A stretch of DNA of 64,000 nt from an uncultured Alphaproteobacteria bacterium (GCA_947175875.1 CAMWON010000004.1:1-64000); one strand, 5' to 3'. Positions 44,077 to 53,133 are shown, counted from the first letter of the stretch. Notes: generated by a model not told the origin, from the letters alone. Numbers and translations are program-made.

Positions 44077-44817
44077 ATGAAAAAAATATTATGTGGTTCT
44101 GTGTTTGCCTTGGTTGCAACCGGTGCAATGGCGGATGGTTTCTATATAAGTCCAAGGGTGGCGTATGGTATAACATCGGCGGATGAATCGCGCGTGGAAC
44201 ATGCCGCAGTTGACGGTGTGTGGAGCGAGTTTGACGGCAACAAGCATGAGTCTTGGGATGATAAAAATCGTGAATTTGCACCTCAGATGGCCGTCGGATA
44301 TGATTTTGATATGGGCAAGGCTGGTATCTTTGCAATAGAGGCAATGTATACGTCTGTGGATAACTTTTTCAAGTTAACCGGTACGGGTGCGGACGAGGAA
44401 GGCAACATGCCGAACGATTCGGATGCACGAAACGTGTCGTATGACGAACAGACAATCGGTCTGAATGCTAAATACGGATACAAGGTTTACGGCGTTGTTC
44501 CGTTTGTGACCGCGGGTGTCGGATATACAACGATTGATTACACCAATAATTTCCGCAGTGGTACATACTGGTGGGAAACAACGGGCGTGGAACACAACAT
44601 GTCTTGGAATCTGGGTGCGGGGATAGAGGTTCCCGTGACGGAAAAAGTATCGCTTAGCCTGGCGTACACTTATACCGATTTGGGCAGTGTAAAGTATTCG
44701 AACAGCATGTTCCACAATGACGCCAAGAACAAGCGTGAAGGTGTGGAACGCGTGTTCAAATCGGATGTGGATTTGGACAAGCATGAATTTATTGCCGGTG
44801 TAAAATTCACCTTTTAA
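44077..44817 (+). CDS. Outer-membrane beta-barrel protein (Omp25/OmpW-like surface antigen)
   Basis: A 246-residue protein with signal peptide (KKILCGSVFALVATGAMA) and a mature part of about eight amphipathic beta strands: FYISPRVAYGIT, APQMAVGYDFDM, IFAIEAMYTSV, QTIGLNAKYGYKV, VVPFVTAGVGYTTI, NLGAGIEVPVTEKVSLSLAYTYTDLG, and C-terminal KHEFIAGVKFTF with the terminal Phe. It has no cysteines in the barrel, unlike the other proteins under this leader. AAGGAAG supports the start. Probably a small porin-like or adhesion barrel. Confidence 0.82.
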   Translation: MKKILCGSVFALVATGAMADGFYISPRVAYGITSADESRVEHAAVDGVWSEFDGNKHESWDDKNREFAPQMAVGYDFDMGKAGIFAIEAMYTSVDNFFKLTGTGADEEGNMPNDSDARNVSYDEQTIGLNAKYGYKVYGVVPFVTAGVGYTTIDYTNNFRSGTYWWETTGVEHNMSWNLGAGIEVPVTEKVSLSLAYTYTDLGSVKYSNSMFHNDAKNKREGVERVFKSDVDLDKHEFIAGVKFTF

Positions 44818-44835
44818 TGTTTATAGTGTGTGGGA

Positions 44836-44869
44836 AAGCGGGGGCATAGGTGTTGCTGCCCCCGTTTTT
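44836..44869 (+). terminator. Intrinsic terminator after the beta-barrel gene
   Basis: CGGGGGCA/TGCCCCCG hairpin with an 8-10 nt loop and T5. Confidence 0.85.
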
Positions 44870-44962
44870 ACTTGAAAAAACAAAATTGTCCGCTAATATA
44901 AAACGGATGTTTAATTTAGGCTTTGTTTTTAACGTATTGCATCACGGCGCGTCGGCGTCGTA

Positions 44963-44992
44963 TTAGCTATTTTGTTCTTTTTGTGATATAAT
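44963..44992 (+). promoter_or_regulatory. Promoter of the hisS operon
   Basis: TTAGCT (44963-44968), 18-nt spacer, TATAAT (44987-44992) in the context TTTGTGATATAAT. A GC palindrome (GCGGGCGCGCCCGC) follows in the untranslated region. Confidence 0.55.
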
Positions 44993-45045
44993 TCTCGTGA
45001 AAAAAATCGCGGGCGCGCCCGCAAGCTAAATATAGGATTTTTATT

Positions 45046-46344
45046 ATGGACTTAAAGCCAACAAAACCATTGTCTGGATTCGTGGAATTACTGCCGGCAC
45101 AGCAGCGCTGTTTTGACGCGTGCGCGGGACGCATGCTGAACGTGCTGCGGACGGCGGGCTTTTCCGTGCTGGATTTGCCAGCCATCGAACGGGCGGAGGT
45201 TTTAACCGACAAGGATAACTGGGACGAAATTGAAACACAAATGTTCCTGTTTCAAAAGGGTGATACAAAGATGGGGCTGCGGTATGACGGTACCGTGGGG
45301 CTGGCGCGGTATGTGGCGGGGCATCTGAATGATTTGGTGTTTCCGTTCCGCGCGGCACAGTTTTCCAAGCGTTATCGTGGCGAGCGCGCCCAGCGCGGCC
45401 GCTATCGCGAATTTTACCAGATGGACTTGGATATTCTGGGGATAAATTCACTGTCCACAAATTATGACGCGGAAATTATCGCGGTTATTGCGCGTGCGCT
45501 GGATACGGTGCGCGAATTTGTCGGACCGTACTGCGTACATGTGGGGTCTCGTCCGTTCTGGGACGCCTTGTTTGAATATCTGGGGTTAAGCGCGGCGCAA
45601 AAGAAAGACGTATTCGTTTTAATCGACAAGAAAGACAAAATGAGCGATGCAGATTTTGCAGAGGGACTGTCCGATGCGCTGGGTGATGCGGCGAAAGGGG
45701 ACAAGATAAAATCCGTATTTTCCGACGGATATGCCGCCTTTGTCGGTGCGTCGGACGCATTGGATGCGGCGATTGCGGAAATTAACGCGTTTATGGACAC
45801 GCTGCATGCAATTGGTGTGGAAAATGCGGCGCTGGATTTGTCCATTACGCGCGGACTGGCGTATTATACGGGGCTGGTGTTTGAATTTAAATTAACCGAA
45901 CATCCGGAGCTGGGTACCGCGGCGGGCGGCGGGCGGTATGCCGATTTGGCGGGCAAGTTCAGCAAGACAAAAATAATCGGCGTTGGCGCGGCAATCGGAT
46001 TTTCGCGCATTTTCTGGGCGCTGTTGGAATCCGGAAAGATAGATGTTTCGCGGTTTGCGCGCCCGGTGACGGCGGCGGTGCTGGTTATGGGAAATCAAAA
46101 CGTTGCATACGCCATGCGTGCGGCGGCGGATTTGCGCGCGGCGGGAATACCGACGGCCATATATCTGGATACGGAAAAGAAATTCAAAAATCAGGTTGAA
46201 TTTGCGGATAAAATCGGCGCCCCGTTCAGCATAATTGTCGGTGATGACGAGGTGGCGCAAAATACCGTCACGTTAAAAGATATGGAAAGCGGCCGGCAAA
46301 ATCAAATATCGGTCGCCGGTGTAATAGAATTATTAAAGAAATAA
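45046..46344 (+). CDS. hisS: Histidyl-tRNA synthetase
   Basis: A 432-residue class II synthetase. Motif 2 is QFSKRYRGERAQRGRYREFYQMDLDILG; the histidine A region is LDLSITRGLAYYTGLVFEF (family RGLDYYTG-type with Ala in the usual Asp position); GTAAGGGRYADL and GVGAAIGFSRIF (motif 3) follow; the C-terminal anticodon domain begins near VTAAVLVMGNQNVAY. The Asp-to-Ala-like change in RGLAYYTG is seen in some lineages. AGGA supports the start. First gene of hisS-prfA. Confidence 0.93.
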   Translation: MDLKPTKPLSGFVELLPAQQRCFDACAGRMLNVLRTAGFSVLDLPAIERAEVLTDKDNWDEIETQMFLFQKGDTKMGLRYDGTVGLARYVAGHLNDLVFPFRAAQFSKRYRGERAQRGRYREFYQMDLDILGINSLSTNYDAEIIAVIARALDTVREFVGPYCVHVGSRPFWDALFEYLGLSAAQKKDVFVLIDKKDKMSDADFAEGLSDALGDAAKGDKIKSVFSDGYAAFVGASDALDAAIAEINAFMDTLHAIGVENAALDLSITRGLAYYTGLVFEFKLTEHPELGTAAGGGRYADLAGKFSKTKIIGVGAAIGFSRIFWALLESGKIDVSRFARPVTAAVLVMGNQNVAYAMRAAADLRAAGIPTAIYLDTEKKFKNQVEFADKIGAPFSIIVGDDEVAQNTVTLKDMESGRQNQISVAGVIELLKK

Positions 46345-46347
46345 AAG

Positions 46348-47412
46348 ATGATAATAGAGCAGAAATTAAAAGACATTCAGGCACGCGCGGCGGATATCGC
46401 CGCCCAGATGAACAGCGGCGACATGTCGGGCGATGATTTGACGCGCCTGTCGAAAGAATATTCGCGGTTGTCGGAAATCCTGCCGATAATCGACGAATAT
46501 TTTCAGACCACGCGCGGTATCGCCGATGCGACCGAGATGCAGGCCGACCCGGAACTGCACGCGTTGGCGGTGGAGCAGCTGGCGGAACTGGGGCGTGTGT
46601 TGCCAGAGATAGAGCGCAAGCTTCAGATTGCGTTGCTGCCGCGTGACGATGCGGACGACAACGGTGTCATTATGGAAATTCGCGCGGGCGTCGGCGGCGA
46701 AGAATCGGCACTGTTTGCGGGGGATTTGTATAATCAGTACAAATCCTATGCCTTGCGCCAAGGCTGGAAGGTAGAGGTTGTGGAAGAAAACGCGACGTCT
46801 TTGCGCGGATACAAGGAAATCATATTCAAAATAGACGGTGCGGGCGCATATGGGCGCATGAAATTTGAATCCGGCATTCATCGTGTTCAGCGTGTTCCGG
46901 AGACCGAGGCCGGCGGCCGTATTCATACCAGTGCGGCGTCCGTCGCCGTAATGCCTGAGGCGCGCGACATTGACGTTGTAATCGAGGACAAGGATATCCG
47001 TATCGATATTTTCCGTGCGTCCGGTGCCGGCGGCCAGCATGTTAACAAAACCGACAGTGCAATCCGTATTACGCATTTCCCGTCGGGGATTGTCGTCACG
47101 TGCCAGAACGAGCGTTCGCAGCTGCAGAATAAAATCTCGGCAATGGCGGTGCTGCGTTCAAAACTGTATGAAAAACAGCGTATGGAGCAGATGAATGCAT
47201 CGAACGCGTCGCGTAAATCCATGGTCGGCAGCGGTGACCGCAGCGAGAAAATCCGTACCTATAATTTCCCGGAACAGCGTGTGACAGACCATCGAATCAA
47301 GTTAACGCTGTATAAATTGGATGATATTTTAGCGGGCGGCGCAGGGCTGGACGAAATGATTGAGGCGCTTATCGCCGCGGACCAGCTGGAACAGCTGGCC
47401 AATATGGAATAG
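46348..47412 (+). CDS. prfA: Peptide chain release factor 1
   Basis: A 354-residue class I release factor for UAA and UAG. The GGQ loop is [25 protein letters not shown]; the domain with [18 protein letters not shown] and the C-terminal [22 protein letters not shown] are typical of RF1 rather than RF2, and no RF2-type programmed frameshift is present. It starts 3 nt after hisS, so the two are co-transcribed. Confidence 0.96.
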   Translation: MIIEQKLKDIQARAADIAAQMNSGDMSGDDLTRLSKEYSRLSEILPIIDEYFQTTRGIADATEMQADPELHALAVEQLAELGRVLPEIERKLQIALLPRDDADDNGVIMEIRAGVGGEESALFAGDLYNQYKSYALRQGWKVEVVEENATSLRGYKEIIFKIDGAGAYGRMKFESGIHRVQRVPETEAGGRIHTSAASVAVMPEARDIDVVIEDKDIRIDIFRASGAGGQHVNKTDSAIRITHFPSGIVVTCQNERSQLQNKISAMAVLRSKLYEKQRMEQMNASNASRKSMVGSGDRSEKIRTYNFPEQRVTDHRIKLTLYKLDDILAGGAGLDEMIEALIAADQLEQLANME

Positions 47413-47439
47413 GGGCGATAAAAGTCGGCATTTCAACAT

Positions 47440-47464
47440 GGGGCGCGTTTGGCGCCTCTTTTTT
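47440..47464 (+). terminator. Intrinsic terminator after prfA
   Basis: GGCGC-gtttg-GCGCC hairpin followed by TCTTTTTT. Confidence 0.85.
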
Positions 47465-47533
47465 ATGGTTTCCGGGCGAGGATTTGTTTTTTGTTGGAAT
47501 TGGGGCGTTTTTTTGTATATCATAATTTTCATT

Positions 47534-48103
47534 ATGGAAAACATAGAACTTATAAAATTGGAAAAGCCGATAGTTATGGTCGGGCTGATGGGGGCCGGAA
47601 AGACCAGTGTGGGGCGCGCCTTGGCGCGGCGCCTGGGCGTGCCGTTTGTTGATTCCGATAAAGAGATAGAGGCGGCCGCCGGCTGCAGTGTGGTCGATAT
47701 ATTCGCCATGTATGGCGAGCAGGAGTTTCGACGTGTAGAACAGCGCGTTATTGAACGCCTGTTGGACACGCCGCCGACGGCAAAGGTTATTTCCACCGGC
47801 GAAGGTGCTTTTATTACGCCGGCGGTGCGTGAAATGCTGGCGGGCAGGGCGTTAACAATCTGGTTGAAAGCAGAACTGGATTTGCTTGTAAAAAGAACAA
47901 ATTTTCGAGATACGCGCCCACAGTTATTGAATGCCGACAGTAAAAAAATTCTGGCTCAGCTGATAGATGAGCGTTATAAGACGTATGCTTTGGCGGACAT
48001 AACGGTTCAGACGCGTGACGAAAGTTTGCGCAAGACGCTGGGGAAGGTTGTTGATGCAATACAAGAAAATAAAAACAAAAGGAAAAGCAATGGCAAAAAC
48101 TAA
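47534..48103 (+). CDS. aroK: Shikimate kinase
   Basis: A 189-residue kinase that makes shikimate 3-phosphate for aromatic amino acid synthesis. Walker A GLMGAGKTSVG, the shikimate-binding Asp in DSDKEIE, EFRRVEQ with the binding Arg, and lid Arg in RTNFRDTRPQL are present. The usual GGG of the shikimate pocket reads STGEGAF, so the middle Gly is Glu, an odd change. ATG 47534 lies 7 nt after CATAAT, so it may be leaderless. Overlaps mscL by 14 bp. Confidence 0.9.
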   Translation: MENIELIKLEKPIVMVGLMGAGKTSVGRALARRLGVPFVDSDKEIEAAAGCSVVDIFAMYGEQEFRRVEQRVIERLLDTPPTAKVISTGEGAFITPAVREMLAGRALTIWLKAELDLLVKRTNFRDTRPQLLNADSKKILAQLIDERYKTYALADITVQTRDESLRKTLGKVVDAIQENKNKRKSNGKN

Positions 48104-48656
48104 TATTTTAAAGGATTTTAGAGCTTTTGTAGAGCGTGGCAATGCGATAGATATGGCGGTCGGTATAATTGTCGGCAGCGTTATGACCGGCGTTGTGAAT
48201 TCTTTGGTAAAAGATGTGATTATGCCGCCGATAGGGTTGTTGATTGGCGGCGTTGATTTCTCGCAGCTGTTTATTGTTTTGGGTGGTGGTCAGCCTGGCG
48301 AACATTATGCCACGATAGAGGCTGCGCAGGCGGCCGGTGCGACAACAATGAATATCGGCGTATTTATGAATTCCGTGGTCAGCTTTTTAATAACAATGTT
48401 TGCGGTGTTCCTGCTGGTGCGTTTTGTTGCGAAAATGCGCAGCAAGCAGCCTGTAACGACGCGTGTCTGTCCGTATTGCAAGACGGCAATCAGCAAAGCG
48501 GCGTGCAAGTGTCCGAATTGTTGTTCTGATGTGACGCCCGAAGAGGTTGCGGCGGTCGAAGAAAGTGACTTGAAAAAGAGCATCAAAGGGCTGAAAAAGA
48601 TTGCGGATGGTCAGCTGTCCAAAGTTTCAAAAATCGTAAAGAAAACAAATAAATAA
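48090..48656 (+). CDS. mscL: MscL mechanosensitive channel with C-terminal zinc ribbon
   Basis: A 188-residue protein. The N-terminal 115 residues are a normal MscL: N-terminal helix KDFRAFVERGNAIDMAVGIIVG, pore helix TM1, periplasmic loop, TM2 (VVSFLITMFAVFLLVRFV). Instead of ending shortly after, it adds a zinc ribbon (CPYCKTAISKAACKCPNC, two Cys pairs) and a charged helical tail (DLKKSIKGLKKIADGQLSKV). Standard MscL is about 136 residues. AAGGA supports the start inside the end of aroK. Confidence 0.9.
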   Translation: MAKTNILKDFRAFVERGNAIDMAVGIIVGSVMTGVVNSLVKDVIMPPIGLLIGGVDFSQLFIVLGGGQPGEHYATIEAAQAAGATTMNIGVFMNSVVSFLITMFAVFLLVRFVAKMRSKQPVTTRVCPYCKTAISKAACKCPNCCSDVTPEEVAAVEESDLKKSIKGLKKIADGQLSKVSKIVKKTNK

Positions 48657-48689
48657 AAATATTCTTTGATAAGTTGGATAAATATATAA

Positions 48690-48714
48690 AGGCGAGTCGT
48701 AAGGCTCGCTTTTT
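48690..48714 (+). terminator. Intrinsic terminator after mscL
   Basis: GCGAG-tcgtaagg-CTCGC hairpin followed by T5. Confidence 0.75.
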
Positions 48715-49244
48715 ATCTGGTGCGAAAATAAAGGCGTCGCCCAATAAGAGGTCGCGCAGATTGGGTAGCGCTAGGGCATGGTTGCACAAAAGGCGTATAA
48801 TGTATATTATGTATAGTTTTGTGTTGTGGTAAGCAGGGGGATATGGGCTGTGGTGTGTTTGCGACGTGTTTGTGAATTGCTTGTTGTGTATCTGTTTTGT
48901 TTGTGTGGCTGATTGGTGTGCACAGATTTTATATAAAATTATTTGTTGAAATAATTTATTTCGTTTTGTTTTTATCTGATTGTTTATAGAATAAAAATAT
49001 TTTTTTGTATGATGTTGTGTTTTGTGCTCTTGGCGATATTTTGTTGTTCTTTTCGCCGGCTGTTTTGTGTTCTCTTTAAAAGTTGAAATTTATTATTAAG
49101 TTTTAATTTTATCTTTTTGATAATATTTGAGTATAAATTACTTTAATTTTATGTAGTTTGTGGCGTTTTTTATGGTTTTAAGGGTCAAAAAGCCCGGATT
49201 TCTGCGGTTTTTGGGCGATTTTTTGATGTTTTTATGCATTTTTA

Positions 49245-49273
49245 TTGCGTTTTTAGGGGTTGGGCGATATATT
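49245..49273 (+). promoter_or_regulatory. Promoter of tlyA, predicted leaderless
   Basis: TTGCGT (49245-49250), 17-nt spacer, TATATT (49268-49273), 7 nt before the ATG at 49281. No Shine-Dalgarno. Confidence 0.6.
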
Positions 49274-49280
49274 TATTGGT

Positions 49281-49994
49281 ATGAGATTAGATATAGCACT
49301 GGTTGAGCGTAATATTTATCCGACGCGGGCAAAGGCGGTCGCCGCGATAAAGGCGGGGCTGGTTTCCGTTAATGGTGTGGCGGCACAAAAGCCGAGTCAA
49401 TCTGTTGCGGATTCCGATAATCTGGCCGGTGGCGCGTTACCGTACGTGTCGGGCCGCGGCAGTTTAAAGCTGGCGCGTGCATTGGAGGAATTTCATGTGT
49501 CGCCGTCCGGTTTGGTGTGTCTTGATATCGGCGCCAGTACTGGTGGCTTTACAGAGGTTCTGCTGGCCGGTGGTGCGAAAAAAGTTTTTGCCGTTGACGT
49601 CGGGACAAATCAGCTGGTTTCGGAATTGCGCAATGACGCCCGCGTGGTGTCTTTGGAGCAGACGGATATTCGTAATCTGGCGCCGATAGAACCGGTTGAT
49701 TTGATTGTGATAGACGTTTCGTTTATTTCGCTGGCCGATATCGCGGGTGTATTGCCCGCCTGGGGGGCGAGAGGGGTGATTGCCCTGATAAAGCCCCAGT
49801 TTGAAGTGCCCCGCAGTGTCGCCGCGTCGGCGGGCGGCGTGATAAAGGCGGATTCGTGGCATCAATATGCCGTTTCGCGCGCGACCGAGGCTTTTGCGGC
49901 AAACGGATTTGTGCGCGCGGGGCTGACGGAATCGCCCATCCGCGGCGGCAGTGGCAATATCGAATATCTGGCGTATTTTCAGAGTGGGGTATAG
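49281..49994 (+). CDS. tlyA: TlyA-type rRNA 2'-O-methyltransferase (hemolysin A family)
   Basis: A 237-residue protein: S4 RNA-binding domain (RLDIALVERNIYPTRAKAVAAIKAGLVSVNG) fused to an FtsJ-like methyltransferase (VCLDIGASTGGFTEVLLAGGAKKVFAVDVG, VDLIVIDVSFISLADI, LIKPQFE). TlyA methylates cytidines in 16S and 23S rRNA in mycobacteria. The start was set at MRLDIALVERN; no ribosome-binding site is visible and the promoter position predicts a leaderless mRNA. Confidence 0.92.
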   Translation: MRLDIALVERNIYPTRAKAVAAIKAGLVSVNGVAAQKPSQSVADSDNLAGGALPYVSGRGSLKLARALEEFHVSPSGLVCLDIGASTGGFTEVLLAGGAKKVFAVDVGTNQLVSELRNDARVVSLEQTDIRNLAPIEPVDLIVIDVSFISLADIAGVLPAWGARGVIALIKPQFEVPRSVAASAGGVIKADSWHQYAVSRATEAFAANGFVRAGLTESPIRGGSGNIEYLAYFQSGV

Positions 49995-50089
49995 GTCCCC
50001 TGCTCTTTATATCTGTTTTATTTTTTCTTGAATGCACGGGGCTTTGTATATAAAATTATTCAAACAATTTATTATATAAGGATATAAAT

Positions 50090-52498
50090 ATGGCGGACGA
50101 TATAACAAAAATAAAGGCGCGCGAAGAAAAATGGCAAAAGCGTTGGCTGGAATCGGGTGTGTTTACCCCAAAGAACGACGGCGTGCGTCCGCCCTTTTAC
50201 ATGTTGGCAGAATTTCCGTTTCCGTCGGGAACCGGATTGCATGGCGGCCATATGCTGAATTATACCGGGTGTGACGTAATGGCGCGCTTTATGCGCATGC
50301 GCGGGCGTGATGTTTTGTTCCCGCTGGGGTTTGATTCTTTGGGTATTTCGGCTGAGAACTATGCGACAAAAATCGGACGCCATCCGTCGGTTGTCGTACG
50401 CGAGCTGGCGCAGCAGTTCACAAAAAATATGCTGGATATGGGATGGTCTATTGATTTGAACGCCCAAGTTTCGACGTCTGATCCGGAATTTATCAAGTGG
50501 ACACAGTGGATGTTTATTCAGCTGTTCAAGGCGGGGTTGGCGTATAAATCAATGCTGCCGATGAACTGGTGCCCGAATTGCCGCACAACGCTGACGAATG
50601 AAGAGCTGGAGGACGGCAAATGCAACCGCTGTCACGGCGAGGTAGAGGTTCGTGAAAAGATGCAGTGGAACCTGGCGATTACGAAATATGCCGACCGATT
50701 GCTGGAAGACTTAAAGCTGGTTGATTATCCGGAAAAGGTAAAGCGCGACCAGATGAACTGGATTGGGCGCAGTACCGGTGCGGATGTGGACTTCCGTGTC
50801 GGTGACGATATTATGACTGTGTACACTACGCGCCCGGATACGATATTTGGCGTGACGTTCTGTGCGATTGCGCCGGAACATAAACTGCTGGCGCGGTGGC
50901 TGGATGCGGGGCGCATAACCAACGCGGACGAGGTTCGTGCATATATCAAGCAGGCGGCGGCAAAATCCGAAATAGACCGTACGGACGTTACGAAAGAAAA
51001 AACGGGTGTGCGTCTGGACGGAATAATGGCGACCAATCCGTTTACAGGCGCGAAAGTGCCCGTATTTGTGGCGGACTATGTATTGGCCGGATATGCGCAC
51101 GGCACGATTATGGCGGTGCCGGCCCACGACGGACGCGATTATGATTTTGCAAAGAAATTCGGCCTGCCGATAATTCAGGTTTTGGACAACGGCGACGTGT
51201 CCGCCGGCGCGACCGAGGGGGACGGCCCGCATATCAATTCCGGATTTATGGACGGCATGGACAAGGCGACGGCGATTGCGGCAGCCATCAAATATGGTGA
51301 AGAACAAGGCTTTGCCCGGCCAAAGGTGCGCTATCGCATGGGGGATTGGGGATTTTCGCGTCAGATGTATTGGGGCGAGCCTATTCCGTTGGTTCATTGC
51401 GACAAATGCGGATGGGTTCCGGTTCCGGAAAGCGAGTTGCCGTTGATGCAGCCGTATATGGAGGATTATCGTCCGACAGACGACGGCGAAAGCCCGCTGG
51501 CCCGTGCGACTGATTGGGTTAATACCACCTGCCCCGTTTGTGGCGGCCATGCGGTTCGCGAGACGGACACAATGCCCCAGTGGGCGGGTTCGTCATGGTA
51601 TTATCTGCGTTATCTGGACCCGCGCAATGATAAGGAATTCTGTTCGCGCGCCCAGATGGACAAATGGATGCCGGTCGATCACTATAACGGCGGGAACGAA
51701 CACAATACGCGCCATCTGATTTATTCGCGTTTCTGGCACAAGGCGCTGTACGACCTGGGTATCGTGAACACGCCGGAGCCGTACAAGAAAAGAACCACGA
51801 ACGGTCTGCTGATGGGCAGTGACGGTAAAAAAATGTCAAAGTCGCGTGGCAACGGATTTATGGTGGCCGACCTGGTCGCCAGTGTCGGTGCCGATGCAGC
51901 ACGTGTGACGGTATTGTCGCTGGGGCCGTGGGATTTGAATGTCAATTGGTCCGACGGGGCCCTGGCCGGGGTTCAGCGTTTCCTCAAACGCGTCGAGGCG
52001 ATGTCCGATAACTTAAGCGACGCGCCCATGACGGCCGAACAGGAACGCCTGATGCATCAGTTGATTGCAGACATGACCGAACGTATTGAAAACATGCGCT
52101 TTAACACCGCCATATCCGCGATGATGGAATATATCAACGCGTTTTCGGGTGCGCCGATGCCGCGCGCGGCATATGATGCGCTGGTGCGTGTGTTGGCGCC
52201 GTTTGCGCCGCACTTGGCCGAAGAAATGTGGGAAAAGCTGGGGAATGCCGATATGCTGGCGCTGGCGCTGGCGCCGTGGCCGACATTTGATGCGGCAAAG
52301 CTGGTTAAAACGGAAATGACGCTGGTGGTGTCCGTGAACGGCAAGCGCGCGGCGGAATTTTCCATGCCGACCACCGCGACAGAGGCGGATATTATCGCCG
52401 CGGCAAAAGTGGCGGCGGGCGCAAAGCTGGACGGGGCGACGATAATAAAAACAATCGTTGTGCCGAACAAACTGGTTAATTTTGTAATCAAGAAATAA
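50090..52498 (+). CDS. leuS: Leucyl-tRNA synthetase
   Basis: An 802-residue class I synthetase. HIGH region FPFPSGTGLHGGHMLNYTGCDVMARF (HGGH), an editing domain (TTRPDTIFGVTF, TGVRLDGIMATNPF, VPAHDGRDYDFAKKFGLP), and KMSKS within GSDGKKMSKSRGN, then the helical anticodon domain. Zinc cysteines in CPNCRTTLTNEEL...CNRC are visible near residue 165. AGGA supports the start. Followed by a bidirectional terminator. Two tRNA-Leu genes lie at the end of the window. Confidence 0.97.
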   Translation: MADDITKIKAREEKWQKRWLESGVFTPKNDGVRPPFYMLAEFPFPSGTGLHGGHMLNYTGCDVMARFMRMRGRDVLFPLGFDSLGISAENYATKIGRHPSVVVRELAQQFTKNMLDMGWSIDLNAQVSTSDPEFIKWTQWMFIQLFKAGLAYKSMLPMNWCPNCRTTLTNEELEDGKCNRCHGEVEVREKMQWNLAITKYADRLLEDLKLVDYPEKVKRDQMNWIGRSTGADVDFRVGDDIMTVYTTRPDTIFGVTFCAIAPEHKLLARWLDAGRITNADEVRAYIKQAAAKSEIDRTDVTKEKTGVRLDGIMATNPFTGAKVPVFVADYVLAGYAHGTIMAVPAHDGRDYDFAKKFGLPIIQVLDNGDVSAGATEGDGPHINSGFMDGMDKATAIAAAIKYGEEQGFARPKVRYRMGDWGFSRQMYWGEPIPLVHCDKCGWVPVPESELPLMQPYMEDYRPTDDGESPLARATDWVNTTCPVCGGHAVRETDTMPQWAGSSWYYLRYLDPRNDKEFCSRAQMDKWMPVDHYNGGNEHNTRHLIYSRFWHKALYDLGIVNTPEPYKKRTTNGLLMGSDGKKMSKSRGNGFMVADLVASVGADAARVTVLSLGPWDLNVNWSDGALAGVQRFLKRVEAMSDNLSDAPMTAEQERLMHQLIADMTERIENMRFNTAISAMMEYINAFSGAPMPRAAYDALVRVLAPFAPHLAEEMWEKLGNADMLALALAPWPTFDAAKLVKTEMTLVVSVNGKRAAEFSMPTTATEADIIAAAKVAAGAKLDGATIIKTIVVPNKLVNFVIKK

Positions 52499-52499
52499 A

Positions 52500-52526
52500 A
52501 CAAACGCCCCAAACGGGGCGTTTGTT
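52500..52526. terminator. Bidirectional terminator between leuS and Cys-rich gene
   Basis: ACAAACGCCCC-aaa-GGGGCGTTTGT hairpin. Confidence 0.85.
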
Positions 52527-53133
52527 ATTCCGTATAATAGCAATTTCCGGTATAGTCGCCACTGCCGCTGGGGTCGGAAAACTTGGTTCCTGTCGGCAGA
52601 TAGCATGATGTTATCGATGTGTTGCTGCCGGCAACGGATGTGCCGCCGTTTGGGCATGCCGTGCAGCCCGTCGTCCCGTTTGTCGATGTGCCGTAATACC
52701 CCGCCGCGCAACGGTATGATGTGCTGGTTACCTTGCAGCCGTTTAGGCAACTGCACGTGCGGGTGGATTTGCTTTCGTATCCGGCGCCATGTGCGATATA
52801 TGTGGTGTCGCCGGTGCATGAGGCGCTGTCGCAGGCGTCGCAGCATTGCGAAACGGGTGCTAGCGAGTTGCATTCCGGAATAAGCTCTGATAATGTCGCC
52901 TCGCCCAATGTTCCGCGTACGCATGAGGTGCAAATAAATACTTTGAAAATCTTCCCGCTGGGCGTCTTATAGCACTTGGTGGTATAGCTGCCGTCCGCGC
53001 AGGTGTTTAACGTGTACATTTCGCCCCCTGTACAGGTTGTGACAGAACAGAAGCCGATTGCGGCGTCGGCGTTATTTGTCGCAAGTGTTGTTATGAATGT
53101 CGTTAAGGCAAACATGGTTATTTTGTGTCTCAT
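52525..53133 (-). CDS. Exported Cys-rich protein with C-terminal GYYGTS/CYY module
   Basis: A 202-residue protein with signal peptide (FALTTFITTLATNNADA) and about 24 cysteines. N-terminal half: CSVTTCTGGEMYTLNTCADG, KVFICTSCVRG, QCCDACDSASC. The C-terminal module is near identical to that of the 7901 and 34628 proteins: CAAGYYGTSTNGTTGCTACP, ITSCYLPTGTKFSD, GDYTGNCYYTE. CAGGAG precedes the start. Function unknown; surface or extracellular location inferred. Confidence 0.75.
   Translation of the reverse strand: MRHKITMFALTTFITTLATNNADAAIGFCSVTTCTGGEMYTLNTCADGSYTTKCYKTPSGKIFKVFICTSCVRGTLGEATLSELIPECNSLAPVSQCCDACDSASCTGDTTYIAHGAGYESKSTRTCSCLNGCKVTSTSYRCAAGYYGTSTNGTTGCTACPNGGTSVAGSNTSITSCYLPTGTKFSDPSGSGDYTGNCYYTE

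Larger units (their letters stand above)
48657..49280. other. 0.6-kb AT-rich, G/T-skewed intergenic region
   Basis: No convincing ORF on either strand. A terminator-like GCGAG/CTCGC hairpin plus T5 (48690-48714) closes the mscL unit. Then a stretch with a CCCAAT/ATTGGG stem, a TATAAT (about 48797), and about 430 bp that is very poor in C and rich in T and G on the plus strand. I see no DnaA boxes, tRNA or known RNA. Its tail holds the tlyA promoter. Confidence 0.5.

Noticed and set aside
48700..48790. 4.5S/SRP RNA in the mscL-tlyA gap, suggested by the nearby M-domain gene
   Set aside because: The conserved GGAAGGAAGCAGCCA-type tetraloop region is absent.
48657..49280. Replication origin in the AT-rich gap
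   Set aside because: No DnaA-box cluster was found and no origin-linked genes are adjacent; skew alone is not enough.
51519..51839. Antisense ORFs within leuS
   Set aside because: Shadows of a complete synthetase gene.
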